Assembly (NCBI RefSeq): GCF_035046505.1
Contig: NC_089823.1
Location: forward strand, 1,604,767 to 1,668,766
Reading direction: 5' to 3'
Origin: Tiliqua scincoides
Taxonomy: Eukaryota > Chordata > Lepidosauria > Squamata > Scincidae
Length of the DNA: 64,000 bases
In this document: in pieces, positions 60,465 through 64,000 of the stretch
Numbering within the stretch: the first letter of the stretch is position 1
Layout of the letters: each line of letters starts with the position of its first letter
Notes under the pieces: generated by a model
The model's database searches: none
What the model was told of the DNA's origin: nothing
Seen by the model: the letters and a program-made list of their open reading frames with translations, nothing else
Program-made: the position numbers and the translations under genes

Positions 60465-62628
60465 CTGTGGAAGACAAGCAAGGAGACAGAGAGCAGACAT
60501 GACTTCAGAACTCCAGGCATTTCCAGTTCTTGGGTGCCCCGTGCAGATGAAGAGTGCCACCGCCCTGTTACCTTCTTTAAACATCCGGACTCCAGAACGA
60601 TTCTTATCCATCTTGGCATCTGCTGGAGTCATCAAGGTGGTGGTGGGCAACAGAGTGAGGAAACTCTGGTCTAGAGGCCAGGAGGATCGTCCCACATCTA
60701 TCTGAAGGAAGGCAGAGCCGCCGTTCCCTGAAGACCAGAAGGAGGACATACAGTCTGCACTAAAGAGCTCCTAGTTTAACACTCAGGCTCATGATTCCCA
60801 TGCTGTTTTTTAAGATGTCTGTTGGAAATATGTTTTTAAATCATGTTTTTAATTGTGTTTTAATCATTGTTGTAAGCCGCCTTACAATCGGGGATTTATT
60901 TATCTAGCTTAATACATGGACTTATATAACAATTAATCTAGATCAAATATCAATGTCTAGTTTGTCCAGCCATTCAAGGACAGAGTTACCTTCTCTGAAA
61001 AAGTCAGGCCATGGGTCAGGATACGCCCTCAGACACAATGTGGGCGTATGGTTTGTCGGGAAAACCCGCAATCACACTGTGGGTAGAAACTAGACCCCAT
61101 TTAAACACTGAGTCCTGGCAAACACCATGAAGGGTACGGATTCTGTTCAAAGTTTTCCAATGCTGGCGAGGTAAGTCAAAACCTGGCACCTTAAGTGTAG
61201 GATTGTCCCTTCGGGGAGAAAAGCAGGGTATAAGTAAGGGCACAATCCTAACCCCTTATGTCAGTGCTTTCCAGCACTGACATAAGGGCAATGCAGCTCT
61301 GAGGTAAGGGAACAAACATTCCCTTACTTTGAGGAGGCCTCCGTGAGTGACACCCAACTGCAGGATGCAGCATATGTCCCATTGGCACTGTTATACAAGT
61401 GCTGGAAAGCACTGACACAAGGGGTTAGGATTGCGCCCTAGTAAGTAAGTAAGTAAATAATGATTCAGCTAAAACAGGTCTGCCACTTAGTGACACACAT
61501 TGAATCTGCCACTAGGAAAGGACTGGGATTGGAGCATCTCAGGAACTGCCTCTTTCCATATAGATTGGCCAAAGAATACTGCCCCACCACTGAGGGATGG
61601 CCCTTCACCTGCTCCTTTGCAATCAGAGGTATAGCAGGTAGGCAAGAGAGAGGACTTGGGGGGGCCATGGTGCCCAGAATTTGGAGCACCATTACTATAA
61701 GGTCATTACTGGCCTCATGACCGATGGCTTTTGAATTAGTGAAAACTCATTTAATCATGGTTTAATTATTGTATTATCATTTTTAAGACACCTTGAATAT
61801 GTATAGAAAACAGAGATTAAAGTGCTGGAAATAAAAAATAAATACTCAGAGTCTGACCTAGACCCCTCCTTTCTTGTTTCAAAGAACAGCAGACTACACA
61901 CCCATCAATCTGAGCATAATGTTATATGTTATTTCATTTTCGCTGGTAACACTGAAGAACATATACCCTAAGAGCTCACAAGATTTCAAATAACTACTTG
62001 TGCCCAATTAAAGCAGCACATCACTAGTTTGATCTAAACAGATTTCTAATCTAGTTTCTGCAGAAATCCCCAAGACTGCTTTTAAAAAAAACAATAATGC
62101 AAACAAATTCAATACTTTAAAATCCAACAATATATAAGAACGTAAGAACAGCCCCACTCCGCACATTGGGTCGACACTTTCATCGACTTGTCCACCACCA
62201 CTCCAAGATCTCTCTCCTAATCTGTCACAGACAGCTCAGAAGCCTTCATCCTATATCTGAAGTTTTGTTTTTTGAATATACAAACCATACATCAAGGAAA
62301 TCAGCAGCAACCAAAGAATAAAACCAGCAGATTCAGAAAAAAGCAAGCAAGAACAGACGGTTTTTAGTTGGTGGAGAAAGGCTCACAGCAACAGTCCTAA
62401 TCGGACCTGTTGGGGAAGGTGTTCAAAGACAGCCTTCCATTTGCTCTTGCTCCCAAGCAGTTCCTACCCATTCCCTCCCATGTCCTTACCAATGTCAATG
62501 TAGCCAATGTGACTTGCTTGTTCCAGCTGGAGTTCGACTTTCAGCTGTCGACTTCGATCCCGGGGGCAGCTGAGCCATGGGCAAAGACCTTCTTCAAGTA
62601 GCAAGTTCTCTACTGGATACTTAGGATC
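60301..62628 (-). CDS. XNDC1: XNDC1: XRCC1 N-terminal-like domain (exons 2-4)
   Basis: Three exons, 62628-62490, 60727-60572 and 60464-60301, together encode about 153 residues of the XRCC1 N-terminal domain fold. In XRCC1 this beta-sandwich binds DNA polymerase beta; the role of XNDC1 is not established. The sequence closely follows the mammalian XNDC1 text (DPKYPVENLL, LKVELQLE, SSWPLD, NRSGVRMFK, WDRVRLTCSQPF). The first exon, which would end in a phase-0 codon such as the Q of SSQ, is not in this window. From 60301 the frame continues through the linker exons into TRPC2, so this is either a separate XNDC1 gene or the head of an XNDC1-TRPC2 read-through gene as in mouse. Confidence 0.94.
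60572..60727 (-). CDS. XNDC1: XNDC1 exon 3
   Basis: Encodes (G)NGGSAFLQIDVGRSSWPLD, QSFLTLLPTTTLMTPADAKM and DKNRSGVRMFKE. GNGGSAF-Q--VG and NR-GVRMF match XRCC1 (GNDGSAFVEVLVG, NPNRVRMF). The acceptor is GTCTTCAG and the donor GAAG/GTAACA, phase 1 on both sides. Confidence 0.96.
61238..61438. mobile_element. small MITE with terminal inverted repeats
   Basis: It starts GGGCACAATCCTAACCCCTT and ends AAGGGGTTAGGATTGCGCCC, near-perfect inverted ends of about 20 bp; a further GTCAGTGCTTTCCAGCACTG palindrome lies just inside. Flanks are TAA and TAG, compatible with a 3-bp target duplication with one change. The size and TWA-like flank suggest a Harbinger-type MITE, which is tentative. Confidence 0.75.
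62136..62275 (-). mobile_element. CR1 fragment with internal deletion
   Basis: The CR1 3' end (AAGAACGTAAGAACAGCCCC) is joined directly to ORF2 text (CGCACATTGGGTCGACACTT through TGAAGTTTTG), so the 900 or so bases normally between them are missing. Minus orientation. Confidence 0.85.
62490..62628 (-). CDS. XNDC1: XNDC1 exon 2
   Basis: Encodes DPKYPVENLLLEEGLCPWLS, CPRDRSRQLKVELQLEQASH and IGYIDI, then one base of a glycine codon. XRCC1 has DSTHCAENLL and VVLQLEKEEQIHSVDIG at this place. The acceptor is CTGGTATAG and the donor ATTG/GTAAGG. It starts in phase 0. Confidence 0.96.
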
Positions 62629-62629
62629 C

Positions 62630-63384
62630 TATACCAGAAAAAAGGGGAAATTGAGGACCATTGTGATGAATGTACTGTTTCCCCCCCCCCTTTTGCCCAC
62701 TCTCTCTTATTTCTGGGCACTTGTAGCTTCCCAGAAGTTCTTGCACAGCTACAGCAGCCAAAACAGCTACTGGCAAGCAGCCTTTGTGCTTTGTTTGACC
62801 ATTCCAGCCACATGCTTGATGTGGATTGGGGCTCTTCTTCTTGTCTGGAATAGTTACCCTCTCCCTCTAGGATTGGGAGGCTCCTGCCATTGGGCAGTCA
62901 AACGGCTATCTAGGTTAAGGGATGGTCAGGTGAGTTCCACTTCTCCAATCAGGTGACTTGATGACATCAATGCAAATTTATTTAGGTTGAAGCATCAGGA
63001 AGCTCTTTGTTTTTCTGCCATGGGGGAGCCTAATGCTGGCACTCAGAACTACTGGAGAGTAAGCACTGGGACTGAAAAGTCTTGGACAAGTGCAAGTTGC
63101 AAGTGCTGGGGACCACCTATAGCTAAAGGTGACCAGGGAATTAATCTATTTGTTCACTATTTCGACTCCTGCTTATTTCATCTATTTAAGATACTGTTGG
63201 GGTTTGGGGGCTGTGTTTTTTTGAGTAGCATCCCATCACCATCTGCTGGGTGTTACTGGTTGCTGTATCTAGTTGAACAGTCTGTGCTTTCCAGCCGAGT
63301 TGAACACTTTTCATCAGTCTGCTTGTACTTTTACTCCTCACCTTTCTTTCCTCATTTTCTTTTCATTTTCTTTCATTTTTAGAA
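62630..63384. other. upstream intron of XNDC1
   Basis: I searched this stretch for the first XNDC1 exon and found no candidate with a start, the expected peptide and a phase-0 donor. It probably lies beyond 64000. Confidence 0.4.
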
Positions 63385-63537
63385 ATAGAAATGGGCTATG
63401 TCAGTTACAAGGGAGGGCACCAGGATGCAGGTCATGTCTTGTGTGCTCCCTGGGGCATTTGGTGGGCCGCTGTGAGATACAGGAAGCTGGACTAGATGGG
63501 CCTATGGCCTGATCCAGTGGGGCTGTTCTTATGTTCT
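63385..63537 (+). mobile_element. CR1 3'-end fragment
   Basis: The text AGAAATGGGCTATGTCAG, GGGCCGCTGTGAGATACAGG and CCTATGGCCTGATCCAGTGG, ending GTTCTTATGTTCTT, is the CR1 3' UTR in plus orientation. Confidence 0.92.
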
Positions 63538-64000
63538 TTAATTTCTCTACTTTTATATGATTAATACACTAAGTACATTTTGTCTTTATTCCTGCTTAGA
63601 TTATGTTCACAAGCAATTCCATGGGCTGTCCCATCTCTTCGCCCTGCAGGCGGCATTGTGGGTTTGCTTTTTAATAAGAACCCCTGGGGTTCAGTGCTGT
63701 TCTGGGGAGTTTTCCCTTCCTCTGCCTGGTTTCTGTAGCCTGGGATGGTGGCAGCAGATAAAAATTACCAAGGTACTCCCCATACAGCTGCTGGTCCAGT
63801 GAAAAGAAAGTGGGGAGCAGGAAAGGGTCATGCACGCACTAACTACTAGGCACTACTTGCTTTGGTCAGTCTACCTTCTCACAGGACTGTTTCCCCAACA
63901 AACATGATCCATAACTTTTATGTATAATAATTTTTGCACTGCCCTTGCAAGTTTTTCAAGCTTTAAATTCTTTTTCATATGTATTCTCTGTATCCATCAG
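63538..64000. other. right edge of the window, no recognised feature
   Basis: No exon or named repeat was seen in the last 460 bases. Confidence 0.4.

Noticed and set aside
62987-63382. 131-residue plus-strand frame as a gene
   Set aside because: It lacks any recognisable domain and is leucine- and phenylalanine-rich by composition; no splice or family support.

Overview
This window is vertebrate nuclear DNA, most likely from a squamate reptile (lizard or snake). Coding sequence is broken into short spliced exons with canonical GT-AG borders. The repeats are dominated by young CR1 LINEs with an esterase-type ORF1, plus older L2, tRNA-derived SINEs, hAT-like MITEs and a second LINE family. 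An apparently intact TRPC2, the channel of the vomeronasal organ, fits a reptile that uses vomeronasal smell. The species call is an inference; a turtle is not excluded.

All recognised host genes lie on the minus strand, so transcription runs from high to low coordinates. At the right, three exons (62628 to 60301) encode the XRCC1 N-terminal-like domain of XNDC1. Five linker exons (58737, 52549, 51943, 49560, 43781) encode a basic, low-complexity segment and two C2HC zinc fingers. Thirteen exons from 35705 to 12993 encode TRPC2: ankyrin repeats, six membrane segments, pore, TRP box, CIRB region and an acidic C-terminus. Every splice phase agrees from 62628 to the stop codon at 12993. The locus can therefore make a continuous XNDC1-TRPC2 read-through protein of about 1283 residues (lacking only its first exon), and also a TRPC2 of about 895 residues from a separate first exon at 35705. 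Downstream, 3741 to 3000 holds the large exon of an arginine-specific ADP-ribosyltransferase of the ART1/ART5 type. This repeats the ART - TRPC2 - XNDC1 neighbourhood known from mammals.

Layout by region: 1-1330, L2 relic; 3000-3741, ART exon; 5074-6929, CR1; 6930-12990, mostly non-coding DNA with hAT relics; 12993-24111, the TRPC2 channel exons, with CR1 pieces and a 140-bp tandem array in introns; 24316-28700, a full-length CR1 with both ORFs open; 29694-32062, N-terminal TRPC2 exons and a second 140-bp array; 35679-35705, alternative first exon; 37438-39218, DNA transposon relics; 40630-41757 and 50775-51706, two copies of an LTR-like repeat, one ending in a large hairpin; 44545-49290, a second long CR1 interrupted by a SINE; 53326-58534, two copies of another LINE in opposite orientation, one carrying a twin-priming inversion; 60301-62628, XNDC1 exons.

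The most unusual items are the phase-consistent read-through gene, the 140-bp tandem arrays built from CR1 3' ends joined by a ZNF143-like motif, and the fold-back repeat at 41413-41757. No tRNA, rRNA or CRISPR feature was found.
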